Assembly: GCF_000968135.1 (NCBI RefSeq)
Contig: NZ_FO538765.1
Location: 1,317,819 to 1,381,818 of the forward strand
From: Magnetospira sp. QH-2
GTDB lineage: Bacteria; Pseudomonadota; Alphaproteobacteria; Rhodospirillales; Magnetospiraceae
Direction of reading: 5' to 3'
Length of the DNA stretch: 64,000 nucleotides
How positions within the stretch are numbered: the first letter of the stretch is position 1; each line of letters opens with the position of its first letter. The notes beneath the pieces were generated by a model. It made no database searches. It had not been told where the DNA came from and saw only the letters and a program-made list of their open reading frames with translations. Both the position numbers and the translations under genes were made by a program. Shown in pieces: positions 30,735 through 40,485 of this stretch.

Positions 30735-32449
30735 TGACTATTCCCTTCAAGACCATGACTCCCTGGACCCCAGCCTACCCGGACGGATTGGATCCTGACC
30801 TGGACCCGGTGGTGGCGCCGGTTCATGACCTGCTGGACCAGGCCGTGACGGATTTCGGCGATCGGCCTTGTCTGAACTTCCTCGGGCGTCGCACCAGCTA
30901 CGCCGAAGTGGGTGACCTCGTGACCCGGGCAACCAAAGGGTTCCGGCAGTTGGGGCTGCGCCCGGGGGATCGGGTGGGGCTTTGTCTGCCCAACTGCCCT
31001 TATTTCGTCATCAGCTACTTCGCGGTGCTGAAAGCCGGGGCGTCGGTGGTCAACTTCAATCCTCTGCTGACACCGAATGAGATCCTCGACCAGGTGGTGG
31101 ATTCCGGCATCACCATGATGGTCACCCTGGATTTGAAGGCGCTTTATCCCAAGGTGGCGGCAACCCTGCGGAAATCGGCCCTGCGCCATGTGATCGTTTG
31201 CTCGTTGTCCGAGGCCCTGCCTCCGGCCAAGGGTATGCTGTTCCAGTTGTTCAAGCGCTCGGAGATCGCACCGGTCCCCAGGGACCTGTTCAATGTGCCG
31301 TTCGATCTTCTGGTGGCCAACGGTGATGATCCCCGGTCGGTTGAGATTGATCCCCTGAACGATCCGGCGGTGATCCAGTATACCGGCGGCACCACCGGGC
31401 AGCCCAAGGGCGCGGTGCTCACCCATGCCAATCTTCGCAGCAATACCGAACAGGTACGATTGTGGATGGCGCAAGCCGCTCCGGGGCCGCAGAAGATCCT
31501 CGCGGTGCTGCCGTTCTTCCATGTGTTTGCCATGACGGTGATTCAGAACATGGGCGTCGCCACCGGGTCGGAACTGGTCTTGCTGCCCCGGTTCGATCTG
31601 ATCACGGTGCTGAAAACCATCGACGCGGAGAAACCGACCATCTTCCCGGCCGTGCCGACGATCTATAACGCCATCAACGGCCATGGAAAACTGGACCGCT
31701 ACGATCTGTCGTCGATCAGGTTCTGTATTTCCGGTGGCGCGGCCTTGCCCGATGAAGTGCGCCGGAAATTCGAGGATTTGACCGGCTGTGTGCTGGTAGA
31801 GGGCTATGGCTTGACCGAGGCGGCGCCGGTGGTGACCTGTAACCCCTCCTGGGGCGGCGGTCGGGCCGGGTCCATCGGCATACCACTGCCGGGTACCGAG
31901 ATCGAGGTGCGCAGCCTGGACCATCCGAGCCAGCCGGTGGACCCAGGCGAGAAAGGCGAGGTCATGGTGCGTGGGCCGCAGGTCATGGCCGGGTATTGGA
32001 ACCGCGAGGCGGAAACCGAAGCGGTTTTAAAGGACGGTTGGCTGCGTACCGGCGACGTGGGCCACATGGATGCAGATGGCTTCGTGTTTCTCACCGATCG
32101 GTTGAAAGACGTGATCATCTGTTCCGGGTACAACGTCTATCCACGAATCATCGAGGAGGCACTGTACCGTCACCCAGCGGTGGACGAAGTGGTGGTCATC
32201 GGCATTCCCGACGACTATCGCGGCGAAGTGCCCAAGGCCTTTGTCCGGCTGCATGACAAGGTGGTGGTCAGCGAACGCGACCTGCTGACCTTCGTCGAGC
32301 AACATCTCAATCCCATCGAGCGGCCGGTGGCGGTGGCCTTCCGCGACGAACTGCCAAAGACCCTGATTGGCAAGCTGTCGAAAAAGGAATTGGTGGCCGA
32401 AGAGGCGGCGAAAAGGGAGGCCCTGGGAAAGGATCAGAGCTATGGATGA
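30731..32449 (+). CDS. fadD: Long-chain acyl-CoA synthetase
   Basis: 572 residues, an AMP-forming ligase that activates fatty acids to acyl-CoA. Motifs are YTGGTTGQPKGAVLTH (P-loop), GYGLTEAAPV, TGDVGHMDADGFVFLTDRLKD and the C-terminal LPKTLIGKLSKKEL with the catalytic Lys. It is soluble or peripheral at the inner membrane. ATG codons at 30731 and 30734 overlap the stop of the upstream fusion gene, and the end overlaps merR by eight bases, so translation is coupled along the operon. Confidence 0.94.
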   Translation: MMTIPFKTMTPWTPAYPDGLDPDLDPVVAPVHDLLDQAVTDFGDRPCLNFLGRRTSYAEVGDLVTRATKGFRQLGLRPGDRVGLCLPNCPYFVISYFAVLKAGASVVNFNPLLTPNEILDQVVDSGITMMVTLDLKALYPKVAATLRKSALRHVIVCSLSEALPPAKGMLFQLFKRSEIAPVPRDLFNVPFDLLVANGDDPRSVEIDPLNDPAVIQYTGGTTGQPKGAVLTHANLRSNTEQVRLWMAQAAPGPQKILAVLPFFHVFAMTVIQNMGVATGSELVLLPRFDLITVLKTIDAEKPTIFPAVPTIYNAINGHGKLDRYDLSSIRFCISGGAALPDEVRRKFEDLTGCVLVEGYGLTEAAPVVTCNPSWGGGRAGSIGIPLPGTEIEVRSLDHPSQPVDPGEKGEVMVRGPQVMAGYWNREAETEAVLKDGWLRTGDVGHMDADGFVFLTDRLKDVIICSGYNVYPRIIEEALYRHPAVDEVVVIGIPDDYRGEVPKAFVRLHDKVVVSERDLLTFVEQHLNPIERPVAVAFRDELPKTLIGKLSKKELVAEEAAKREALGKDQSYG

Positions 32450-32786
32450 GTTCTATTCCGTCGAAAGCCTGGCCGAGACCTGTGGCACCACCCCCCGGGC
32501 CATTCGCCTTTATGTGGAAAAAGGCCTGCTGACCCCGCCTCGGGCCGGGCGGACCTATGTCTTCACCGCCTCTTCGGCGCACCGGGTGGCGGCCATTCAA
32601 CGTATTCAGCGCCTCGGGTTCTCCCTGGGCGAGATCCATGACCGCTTTGCCCGGGCCACGCCTCGGTTGCTGGAATCCATGATCGAACGCATCGAAGCTC
32701 TGCGCCGCGACGCGGAACGGGAGCTGAAAGACCTGCATCACGACCGGGACGGTCTGCAAAATCTTAGACGGGAGGCATCCTCATGA
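32442..32786 (+). CDS. MerR-family regulator inside the fad operon
   Basis: 114 residues. N-terminal MerR winged helix (YSVESLAETCGTTPRAIRLYVEKGLL ... IQRIQRLGFSLGEIHDRF) then a short coiled coil (about 75-110). It lacks a metal- or drug-binding tail, like small MerR regulators of fatty acid and amino acid catabolism. It lies between fadD and fadA, overlapping both (8 and 4 bases), so it is probably an autoregulator of this operon. The effector, perhaps an acyl-CoA, is inferred. Confidence 0.88.
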   Translation: MDEFYSVESLAETCGTTPRAIRLYVEKGLLTPPRAGRTYVFTASSAHRVAAIQRIQRLGFSLGEIHDRFARATPRLLESMIERIEALRRDAERELKDLHHDRDGLQNLRREASS

Positions 32787-33925
32787 TTCCCATCGTCATC
32801 GCCGGATACCTGCGAACGCCGTTTACCGTCGCCAACCGGGGTGCCTTGGCCCGTGTTCGGCCGGACGACATGGCGGCGCAAGTGATTGAATCTCTGGTTC
32901 GACAGACTGCCATCGACCCGGAAGAGATTGAGGATCTGATTCTCGGCTGTGCTTTCCCCGAAGGAGAGCAGGGACTGAATCTGGCCCGCATGGTTGGCTT
33001 TCTTGCTGGACTGCCGCCCACCATTGCCGGGGTCACCGTCAATCGTTTTTGCGGCTCTTCCATGCAGGCGGTCCACATGGCCGCCGGGGCCATGCAGTTG
33101 GGAGCCGGGGAAGCCTATGTCTGTGCCGGCGTGGAGTCCATGACCCGGGTACCCATCGGCGGCTTCAACCCCATGCCTCATCCGGGCCTGCATGCCCGCA
33201 TGCCCCAGGCCTATATCTCCATGGGCGAAACGGCGGAGAATTTGGCCCGCTCCCACCATATCGCCCGCGCCGATCAGGAGTCCTTTGCCCTGAGCAGTCA
33301 GGCCAAGGCCGCCGCTGCTTTGGCGGCGGGGAATTTCGACGGCGAGATTGTTCCCATCAAGACCCCGGACGGTTCCATGGTCACGGCGGACGGCTGTCCA
33401 CGTCCCGAGGGCACGGCGGAGGATCTGGCCAAGTTGGACCCGGCTTTTGCTTCGGATGGCACGGTGACCGCTGGAACATCCTCGCCCTTGACCGACGGGG
33501 CGGCGGCCTTGCTGGTGACCACCTTGGACTATGCCGAACGGCGGGGCCTCACCCCTTTGGCCAAGCTGCGGGCCATTGCGGTGAGTGGCTGCGCGCCGGA
33601 GATCATGGGCATCGGACCGGTGGGCGCGACCCGCAAGGCCTTGGGGCGGAGTCAACTGAATTTGGGTGATATTGGAGTGATCGAACTCAACGAGGCCTTT
33701 GCCAGCCAGTCCCTGGCCTGCATTCGGGACCTGGGTTTGACGGAGTCTCGGATCAACCTGGATGGTGGCGCCCTTGCCCTGGGACATCCATTGGGCGCCA
33801 CGGGGGCCCGGATCGTCGGCAAGGCGGCGCAACTGCTGCACCGGGGCGAAGGCAGCCATGCCCTGGCCACCCAATGCATCGGCGGTGGACAAGGAATCGC
33901 GACCATTTTGGAGGCTGTTCCATGA
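32783..33925 (+). CDS. fadA: Acetyl-CoA C-acyltransferase (thiolase)
   Basis: 380 residues, a degradative thiolase that releases acetyl-CoA in the last step of beta-oxidation. The acylated Cys is in VNRFCGSSMQAVHMA, with NEAFASQSLA, the His in GGALALGHPLGATGARI and the second Cys in ATQCIGGGQGIA. The start overlaps merR (ATGA) and the end overlaps the next gene (ATGA). FadA pairs with the multifunctional dehydrogenase/hydratase encoded next. Confidence 0.94.
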   Translation: MIPIVIAGYLRTPFTVANRGALARVRPDDMAAQVIESLVRQTAIDPEEIEDLILGCAFPEGEQGLNLARMVGFLAGLPPTIAGVTVNRFCGSSMQAVHMAAGAMQLGAGEAYVCAGVESMTRVPIGGFNPMPHPGLHARMPQAYISMGETAENLARSHHIARADQESFALSSQAKAAAALAAGNFDGEIVPIKTPDGSMVTADGCPRPEGTAEDLAKLDPAFASDGTVTAGTSSPLTDGAAALLVTTLDYAERRGLTPLAKLRAIAVSGCAPEIMGIGPVGATRKALGRSQLNLGDIGVIELNEAFASQSLACIRDLGLTESRINLDGGALALGHPLGATGARIVGKAAQLLHRGEGSHALATQCIGGGQGIATILEAVP

Positions 33926-36102
33926 GAGGCGACGGTATCCATCGGGTCTGCGTCATCGGTGCCGGGGTGATGGGCGCCGGAATCGCAGCCCAGGCCGCCA
34001 ACGGTGGAGCCCAGGTACTGCTGCTGGATCGCGACGACATTGCCCGCGAGGCCCTGACCCGGTTGCGTAAAAGCAAGCCAGCCGCGCTGATGCACAAGAA
34101 TCTGCTCGGTCAAATCGTTCCCGGCAATGTGGAACGAGATCTGAAACAGGCCGCCGATTGCGATTGGTTTGTCGAGGCCATCATCGAAGACATGGGCATC
34201 AAGGCCGCCCTATATGAGCGGTTGGACGCGGTGCGGCGCCCGGGAACACCCGTTTCGTCCAATACCTCGACCCTGACCCGGGCGACGTTGATCCGGGATA
34301 TGCCCGCCTCCCTGGCGCGGGATTTTCTGATCACCCACTTCTTCAATCCACCACGCTATATGCGGCTGGTGGAGTGGGTTGCCGACCCGGACCAGAAATT
34401 TGGCTCACTAAAGGATTTCATTGATCGCCGCATGGGCAAGAGGATCATCCGTTGCAAGGATTCCCCGGGCTTCATTGCCAATCGCATTGGCACCTTCTGG
34501 CTGCACGCGGCGGTGACCGAGGCCATCAAGCGTTCTATTGATGTGGAAACCGCCGATGCCTTGTTGGGGCGACCGGCAGGCGTTCCCAAGACCGGTGTTT
34601 TCGGACTGTTGGATCTGGTCGGGCTGGACCTGATGCCCCATGTTCTGGAGGCCATGCGCGAGGCCCTGGCGGTGGATGATCCGTTGCTGGATTTGGGGCC
34701 GATCCCTTCCTTGGTCACGGAAATGATCGCCGACGGCTATACGGGCCGCAAGGGGAAGGGCGGGTTTTACCGCCTGAACAACGGAGTCAAGGAAGTTCGG
34801 AGCCTGATCGACGGCAGCTATGCCCCGGCGCGGCGACCAAAACCAAAGGCGGCGCGCGGTGGCGGGCTGCGGGCCCTGATCAATCATGACAGCCCGGAAG
34901 GCGCCTATGCCCGGGCCGTGGTCACCCGCACGCTGGCCTATGCGGCGCGCTGTTTGCCGGAGATCGCCGAACGGCCCATTGATGTGGACGCGGCCATGCG
35001 GCTGGGCTATGCGTGGAAAAAAGGGCCGTTCGAGCTAAACGAAACCTTGGGGGCGGAGAAGATCTCGCTGCCCAAGCTACCGAAACCGGCGCTTCTGGAC
35101 AGCGACCCCTGGGGGCTGGCGGATGTGAAGGCACAAGGCGCCCCGCTGGCCTCCAACCGTTCTGCCAGCCTGTGGGACCTGGGCCAGGGGGTGGCCGGGC
35201 TGGAATTCCATTCCAAGCTGAACGCCTTGGACCCGTTCTCCCTGGCCATGATGAACAAGGCCGTCACCCTTATCCCGCGTCGGGGGATGAGCGCCTTGGT
35301 GATCGCCAACGATGGCACAAACTTTTCCGTCGGGGCCAATATCGCCATGTTGCTTGTGACCGGCAAGCTGCGGCTCTGGCCGCTGATCAACTGGATCCTG
35401 TCCCATGGTCAGAAAACCTTCGCTCGGCTCAAGTATGCGCCGTTCCCGGTGGTCGGCGCGCCTTCTGGCATGGCCCTGGGCGGTGGCTGTGAAGTGCTTC
35501 TTCATTGCGACGCGCTGGTGGCCCATGGCGAGACCTACATGGGATTGGTGGAAGCGGGGGTGGGGATCGTCCCGGGCTGGGGCGGCTGTAAGGAAATGCT
35601 GGGTCGCCTGAGCGAAATGCCCGCCATTGGTCGGGGGCCCATGCCCGCGGTGTTGAAAGCCTTTGAAATCATCGCCACGGCACAAGTGGCGACCTCGGCC
35701 ATGGAGGCGCGCGATCTGGGGTTCCTGCGTTCGGACGATGCCATCGTCATGAACCGAGACCGGTTGTGGCTGCAAGCGCGGGATCGGGCCTTGGATATGG
35801 CTCCAGGGTACCAACCGCCGAAGCCGAGAACGCTGCATTTGCCGGGATCATCCGGGCGCGCGGCGCTGCTTATGGCCATTGGTGATTTTGAACGTAAAGG
35901 CCTGACCACCCCCCACGACGTTACCGTGGCTCGTGCCTTGGCCAGAGTGATGACCGGGGCCGATACCGATCCCACTGACCCGGTGGGTGAAGACCATCTG
36001 CTGGCCCTGGAACGACAGGCGATCTTGAGTCTGATCCGCACCCCGCAAACACGGGCACGGGTCGACCATATGTTGAGAAAAGGAAAGCCGTTGCGCAATT
36101 GA
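33922..36102 (+). CDS. 3-hydroxyacyl-CoA dehydrogenase / enoyl-CoA hydratase, FadN-like
   Basis: 726 residues with the dehydrogenase half first: Rossmann motif VIGAGVMGAGIAAQAANGG, NTSTLTRATL and HFFNPPRYMRLVEW. The C-terminal half (from about 415) is a crotonase fold with FSVGANIAMLL, the oxyanion region and Glu in ALGGGCEVLLHC and VEAGVGIVPGWGG. This order is the reverse of E. coli FadB/FadJ and matches the FadN type. It catalyses hydration of enoyl-CoA and oxidation of 3-hydroxyacyl-CoA. It overlaps fadA by four bases; fadE follows at 15 bases. Confidence 0.93.
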   Translation: MRGDGIHRVCVIGAGVMGAGIAAQAANGGAQVLLLDRDDIAREALTRLRKSKPAALMHKNLLGQIVPGNVERDLKQAADCDWFVEAIIEDMGIKAALYERLDAVRRPGTPVSSNTSTLTRATLIRDMPASLARDFLITHFFNPPRYMRLVEWVADPDQKFGSLKDFIDRRMGKRIIRCKDSPGFIANRIGTFWLHAAVTEAIKRSIDVETADALLGRPAGVPKTGVFGLLDLVGLDLMPHVLEAMREALAVDDPLLDLGPIPSLVTEMIADGYTGRKGKGGFYRLNNGVKEVRSLIDGSYAPARRPKPKAARGGGLRALINHDSPEGAYARAVVTRTLAYAARCLPEIAERPIDVDAAMRLGYAWKKGPFELNETLGAEKISLPKLPKPALLDSDPWGLADVKAQGAPLASNRSASLWDLGQGVAGLEFHSKLNALDPFSLAMMNKAVTLIPRRGMSALVIANDGTNFSVGANIAMLLVTGKLRLWPLINWILSHGQKTFARLKYAPFPVVGAPSGMALGGGCEVLLHCDALVAHGETYMGLVEAGVGIVPGWGGCKEMLGRLSEMPAIGRGPMPAVLKAFEIIATAQVATSAMEARDLGFLRSDDAIVMNRDRLWLQARDRALDMAPGYQPPKPRTLHLPGSSGRAALLMAIGDFERKGLTTPHDVTVARALARVMTGADTDPTDPVGEDHLLALERQAILSLIRTPQTRARVDHMLRKGKPLRN

Positions 36103-36117
36103 ACGAAGGAGGCCGCC

Positions 36118-38445
36118 GTGACCATCATGTTGATCCTTTCCGCCCTCGCGGTTTTCCTGATCCTGGCCTATCGAGGACAAGGCTATTGGGCTTGGGTGCT
36201 CGGCGGCTTGGCCTTGATCGCCGCCGGTGGGCTCCCGTCCTCGGTGCCTATGGCCGTGGCAGGCCTGGTCCTGGCTATGCTGGTATTGGTGTTTGGTCTG
36301 CCTTTCTTGCGGCGGCGGCTGGTTTCAGGTCCTCTGATGCCGCTGCTGTCCCGGTTGCTGCCGCGCATGGGCGAGACCGAACGCATCGCTCTGGATGCCG
36401 GGACGGTAGGCTGGGAAGGAGAGATGTTCTCCGGTTCCCCCGATTGGCAACGGCTGCACGAGATGAAGATCTGCCCCCTGTCCGATGAAGAGCAAGCCTT
36501 TCTGGAGGGACCGGTCGCGACGCTGTGCCATCTTCTCGATGATCATGATATTCATCGGCGCGGCGATCTGCCGCCGGAAATCTGGGACTTCATTAAGCGT
36601 GAGCGGTTCTTCGGACTGATCATTCCAAAACAATATGGAGGTCTGGGATTTTCCGCCGCTGCCCATTCGGCGGTGATCATGCGCCTGTCCGGGTGCAGTG
36701 TCCCGACGGCGGTAACGGTGATGGTGCCCAACTCCCTCGGCCCGGCGGAATTGTTGTTGGCCTATGGGACAGAAGAACAAAAAGACCGATACCTGATGCG
36801 TCTGGCCACCGGCGAGGATGTGCCTTGCTTCGCGCTGACGGAGGCCCATGCGGGCAGCGATGCGGCCAATGGACGCAGCCAGGGGGTTGTTTGTCGGGGG
36901 ATCTGGGAAGGCAAGGAGGTCGTCGGTATCCGCTTGAGTTTTGCCAAGCGCTATATCACCCTGGCACCGATTGCGACGGTGGTCGGCCTGGCCTTCAAGC
37001 TTTCCGACCCCGATGGATTGATTGGCGAGGACCCGGAGCCGGGAATCACCTGTGCCCTTTTACCGCGCGAAACACCGGGCATGCGTATTGGCGGGCGCCA
37101 TGATCCCATGGGCGTCCCGTTTCTCAATGGGCCGGTGGAAGGCGAGGATGTGTTTATCCCGGCTTCTTTCATCATCGGCGGTCCGGAACAGGCCGGGCAA
37201 GGCTGGCGCATGCTGATGGAAACCCTGGCCGCCGGGCGGGGGATTTCATTGCCGTCGCTGGCCGTGGGTGCGGCGCAGCTGTCGACTCGGACCAGCGCCA
37301 GCTATGCCCAGGTGCGCGAACAGTTTGGCCTACCCATCGGCAAATTCGAGGGCATTCGCGAGCGATTGGAACGCATCGGTGGCTTGACCTATGCCATGGA
37401 GGCCACAAGACGACTGACCGTCGGCGCGGTGGACAGCGGCGAAAAACCGTCGGTGGCCTCGGCCATCGCCAAGGCCTCCCTGACCGAAGCCATGCGCGTG
37501 ACCCTCAACGATGCCATGGATATCCAGGGCGGCGCCGCCATCTGCCGGGGACCGCGCAATATCCTGGCCCGCGCCTATGCCTCCATTCCCATTGGTATCA
37601 CCGTGGAAGGGGCCAATATCCTGACCCGCTCGCTGATCGTGTTCGGGCAGGGTGCCATGCGTTGTCACCCTTACTTGCGGGCCGAGTTGGAGGCGTTGCA
37701 GTCAAGGGACACCCAGGCCTTTGACCGGGCCCTGTTCGGCCATCTCAATCACATGGTCCGCAATGGCACGCGTGCCTTTATGCTGGCGCTTGCACCAGGG
37801 CGCGGCGGGGAACGCAGCCTGTCTCGGCTGTCGGCTGCCTTCGCCCTGATCGCCGATGCGGCATTGATTTCCCTGGGCGGCGCCATGAAGCGCAAGGAGC
37901 GGTTGTCCGGTCGTTTAGCCGATGCTTTTGCCTGGCTCTATATGGGGTCGGCGGTGCTCAAGCGCTTCAATGACGCCGGGCGCCCCAAGGCCGAGATGCC
38001 ATTTGTCCATTGGACGCTTAACCGGGCGCGGATGGAAATCACCGCGGCATTGGCCGGAACCCTGGCCAATCTCCCCAACCGACCGCTGGCCTGGGCGGTG
38101 CGATGGATAACCTTCCCCACCGGATATGGTTCGGCGCCCTTGACGGACAAGCTGGCCGACAAACTGGTGGAAGCTTTGCTGAACGATCCCGATGTTTTAG
38201 ATCGACTGACGGGGGATATTCTTCATCCGGCCCCGGACAAGCCGGGTCTGGGGGCCTTGGAACAAGCGTTGCGGCAGATCGATGTGGCGGCACCCGCCAG
38301 GGAAAAGATGGCGGCGATCCGAAAGGGGACTCTTGCTTCAGACGCCTTGACCGACGCCGACCGCAAAGCAATCGACGCCGCGGACAAAGCCCGCGACGCC
38401 GTAATTCAAGTGGATGTTTTCGACCCGGAAGATCTCTATTTGTAG
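36118..38445 (+). CDS. fadE: Acyl-CoA dehydrogenase, FadE type
   Basis: 775 residues, close to E. coli FadE (814). Two hydrophobic segments near 1-25 and 28-60 anchor it at the membrane. The flavin domain has LTEAHAGSDAANG, the C-terminal helical domain has VEGANILTRSLIVFGQGAMRCHPYL, and a FadE-specific C-terminal extension runs to residue 775. It performs the first oxidation of beta-oxidation, passing electrons to ETF. The GTG at 36118 is preceded by GAAGGAGG; an ATG at codon 4 is an alternative. Its last 10 bases overlap the end of glgC on the other strand. Confidence 0.93.
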   Translation: MTIMLILSALAVFLILAYRGQGYWAWVLGGLALIAAGGLPSSVPMAVAGLVLAMLVLVFGLPFLRRRLVSGPLMPLLSRLLPRMGETERIALDAGTVGWEGEMFSGSPDWQRLHEMKICPLSDEEQAFLEGPVATLCHLLDDHDIHRRGDLPPEIWDFIKRERFFGLIIPKQYGGLGFSAAAHSAVIMRLSGCSVPTAVTVMVPNSLGPAELLLAYGTEEQKDRYLMRLATGEDVPCFALTEAHAGSDAANGRSQGVVCRGIWEGKEVVGIRLSFAKRYITLAPIATVVGLAFKLSDPDGLIGEDPEPGITCALLPRETPGMRIGGRHDPMGVPFLNGPVEGEDVFIPASFIIGGPEQAGQGWRMLMETLAAGRGISLPSLAVGAAQLSTRTSASYAQVREQFGLPIGKFEGIRERLERIGGLTYAMEATRRLTVGAVDSGEKPSVASAIAKASLTEAMRVTLNDAMDIQGGAAICRGPRNILARAYASIPIGITVEGANILTRSLIVFGQGAMRCHPYLRAELEALQSRDTQAFDRALFGHLNHMVRNGTRAFMLALAPGRGGERSLSRLSAAFALIADAALISLGGAMKRKERLSGRLADAFAWLYMGSAVLKRFNDAGRPKAEMPFVHWTLNRARMEITAALAGTLANLPNRPLAWAVRWITFPTGYGSAPLTDKLADKLVEALLNDPDVLDRLTGDILHPAPDKPGLGALEQALRQIDVAAPAREKMAAIRKGTLASDALTDADRKAIDAADKARDAVIQVDVFDPEDLYL

Positions 38446-39704
38446 ATCCCCGAGACGGTAACCTTGCCGACCGGGATAGAGGATCGACCGCCGTCGACCA
38501 CCACCAACCCGCTGGGGGTCACGTGATGCTTTTTGGCGTCGGCCTCCAGGTCATAGCCGATGGTATCGCCCGGGGCGACGCGGACATTCTTGGCCAGGAT
38601 GGCATTGCGTACCTTGGCGCCGCGACCGATCTCGCAATTGTCCAGAATAACGCTGTCATGGACTTCCGCGCCGGAATGGACCCGTACGTAGCGGCTGAGA
38701 ACCGAATTCTGAATCAGGCCGCCTGACAGGATACAGCCCCCTGACAAGATGGAATCGATGGCCTGTCCGCGCCGTCCTTCATCGTTGAACACCAGCTTGG
38801 CGGGCGGGTCGGCGTAGCCCGCCGTCCGCAGCGGCCATTCCTGATTGTACAGGTTCAGCGCCGGATCGATGGAGCGCAGGTCCATCTGCGCCTCGTAGTA
38901 GGCGTCCAGAGTTCCCACATCACGCCAATAGTTTTCCTTGCCTTCTGGTTCGCCCGGGATGGTGTTGCGACTGAAGTCGTAGGCATAAACGCCATCGTCC
39001 TTGAGTAGCTTAGGCAGTACGTCGTGGCCGAAATCATGGCTGCTATCCGGGTTTTCCGTGTCTTCACGCAGGGCTTTCATTAACGCATCGGCGCTGAAGA
39101 CGTAGTTGCCCATGGAGGCATAAATATGATCCGGACGGCCTGGAATGGTCGGTGCGTTGGGGTCTTTTTCGTGGAACGCAACGACTTTGCCGTCTTCCTC
39201 CGCCTCGATAACGCCAAACTCGCCGGCCCATTTCTTTTCTGTCGGCAGGGCGGCGATGGTCGCCACAGCGCCTTTGGCGGCATGGAAATTGATCATCTCG
39301 CGAATGTTCATGCGATAAATATGATCGGCCCCGAAGACCACCACCACGTCCGGCTGCGCTTGTTCCAGCAGGTTGAGGTTCTGGGCGATGGCGTCGGCGG
39401 TACCGCGATACCAGCTTTCACCCGCCGAGCGCATCTGCGCCGGTACCGGGATGACGAACTGATGCCCCAGCGCGCCGCCCAATGACCAGCCATCGGTCAG
39501 ATGCTGCAACAAAGACTGGCTGCGGAATTGGATCAGCACATAGATGGAATGGATGCCAGAGTTGATCAGGTTGCTGAGAACGAAATCAACGATGCGGTAT
39601 TTCCCGCCAAAAGGCACGGCCGGTTTGGCGCGATCTTTGGTCAAGGGGAAAAGACGGGTACCTTTGCCGCCCGCGAGGACGATGGCGAGAACTTTCAGCT
39701 GCAT
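38436..39704 (-). CDS. glgC: Glucose-1-phosphate adenylyltransferase
   Basis: 422 residues. It makes ADP-glucose from glucose-1-phosphate and ATP, the committed step of bacterial glycogen synthesis. Motifs are the N-terminal [48 protein letters not shown] and the C-terminal left-handed beta-helix repeats with [20 protein letters not shown]. No other glg gene is adjacent; the GH57 enzyme 15 kb away could act on the same glucan. The leader at 39705-39780 carries a small hairpin with a CUCCU loop. Confidence 0.95.
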   Translation of the reverse strand: MQLKVLAIVLAGGKGTRLFPLTKDRAKPAVPFGGKYRIVDFVLSNLINSGIHSIYVLIQFRSQSLLQHLTDGWSLGGALGHQFVIPVPAQMRSAGESWYRGTADAIAQNLNLLEQAQPDVVVVFGADHIYRMNIREMINFHAAKGAVATIAALPTEKKWAGEFGVIEAEEDGKVVAFHEKDPNAPTIPGRPDHIYASMGNYVFSADALMKALREDTENPDSSHDFGHDVLPKLLKDDGVYAYDFSRNTIPGEPEGKENYWRDVGTLDAYYEAQMDLRSIDPALNLYNQEWPLRTAGYADPPAKLVFNDEGRRGQAIDSILSGGCILSGGLIQNSVLSRYVRVHSGAEVHDSVILDNCEIGRGAKVRNAILAKNVRVAPGDTIGYDLEADAKKHHVTPSGLVVVDGGRSSIPVGKVTVSGIYK

Positions 39705-39877
39705 GAGTCTATACGGCTCCGAAAAAAGGCGGCCGGGAGGGGTGTTGCTCTTGGGGAGATCAGGAGTCCCCCGTGAAGTGGGGCGAATTGTAGCATTTCC
39801 GTTTGCGTCGCGGTAGACGCATAGGGGGATATACCCATGAAAAAATTATGGCAGTCGGGAAGGGCGGGGCCGCAGCC

Positions 39878-40423
39878 TCAGTCGTCGTCGGTCATCGGTT
39901 TTTTGTGGGCGATTCCCTTGTGACACTCGATACAGGGTTCGCCCTTTTCCATGGCCGGTTTCATTTTGTCGCGGGAGCGCTGGCGTTGCTTGTCAAAATC
40001 CATGTCGTGATAGGAATGACACGATAGACAAGGGGCCGAATGATTGGCTTCCATGCGAGCCCAAACCCGCTCGGCCATTTCCAGGCGGTGGGCCTCGTAT
40101 TTCTCGGGCGTGTCGATGGTGCCCAACAGGTGGTGGTAGATATCCCGGACCGCTTCGATCTTGCGCCAAAGCTTCGGCCCCCAGGCCTTCGGGACATGGC
40201 AGTCGGCGCAGGTGGCTTGCACTCCCGACGGATTCTTGAAGTGGATGGACCGGGAATACTCGGCATAGGCATTCTGCATTTCGTGACAAGAAATGCAGAA
40301 TGCTGTTTCGTTGGTACGGTCCATGGCATAGTTAAAGCCGCCCAGAGCCAAGGCGCCGAATAGGCCTCCGAGCAGAAACAAGAAAATCCAGGCTCTGCTG
40401 GATCGAAAGGTTGGTTTGGCCAT
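39878..40423 (-). CDS. NapC/NirT-family tetraheme cytochrome c
   Basis: 181 residues. A single N-terminal membrane anchor (about 12-34) holds a periplasmic domain with four CxxCH sites: CISCH, CADCH, CLSCH and CIECH. Such proteins take electrons from quinol and pass them to periplasmic reductases or cytochromes. I prefer the ATG at 40423 (MAKPTFRSSRAW) over one 12 codons upstream. It follows a diheme cytochrome gene on the same strand, separated by a strong hairpin; no terminal reductase is nearby, so the electron acceptor is unknown. Confidence 0.92.
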   Translation of the reverse strand: MAKPTFRSSRAWIFLFLLGGLFGALALGGFNYAMDRTNETAFCISCHEMQNAYAEYSRSIHFKNPSGVQATCADCHVPKAWGPKLWRKIEAVRDIYHHLLGTIDTPEKYEAHRLEMAERVWARMEANHSAPCLSCHSYHDMDFDKQRQRSRDKMKPAMEKGEPCIECHKGIAHKKPMTDDD

Positions 40424-40443
40424 CGGGGATCCGTTGAAAGAGT

Positions 40444-40472
40444 CCCGCCGCCGGATCAAACCCGGCGGCGGG
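40444..40472. repeat. Intercistronic hairpin between the two cytochrome genes
   Basis: A perfect 11-bp stem, CCCGCCGCCGG (40444-40454) and CCGGCGGCGGG (40462-40472), with a seven-base loop ATCAAAC, without a T-tract. In the minus-strand transcript it would sit just after the diheme cytochrome stop, a position typical of mRNA-stabilising or attenuating hairpins. Confidence 0.75.
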
Positions 40473-40485
40473 ATGTCTCATGGAC

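Noticed and set aside
39839-39925. A 28-codon plus-strand frame starting MKKLWQSG after a good AGGGGGA site
   Set aside because: Most of it overlaps the 3' end of the NapC-type gene, and the peptide has no signal or span; probably chance.
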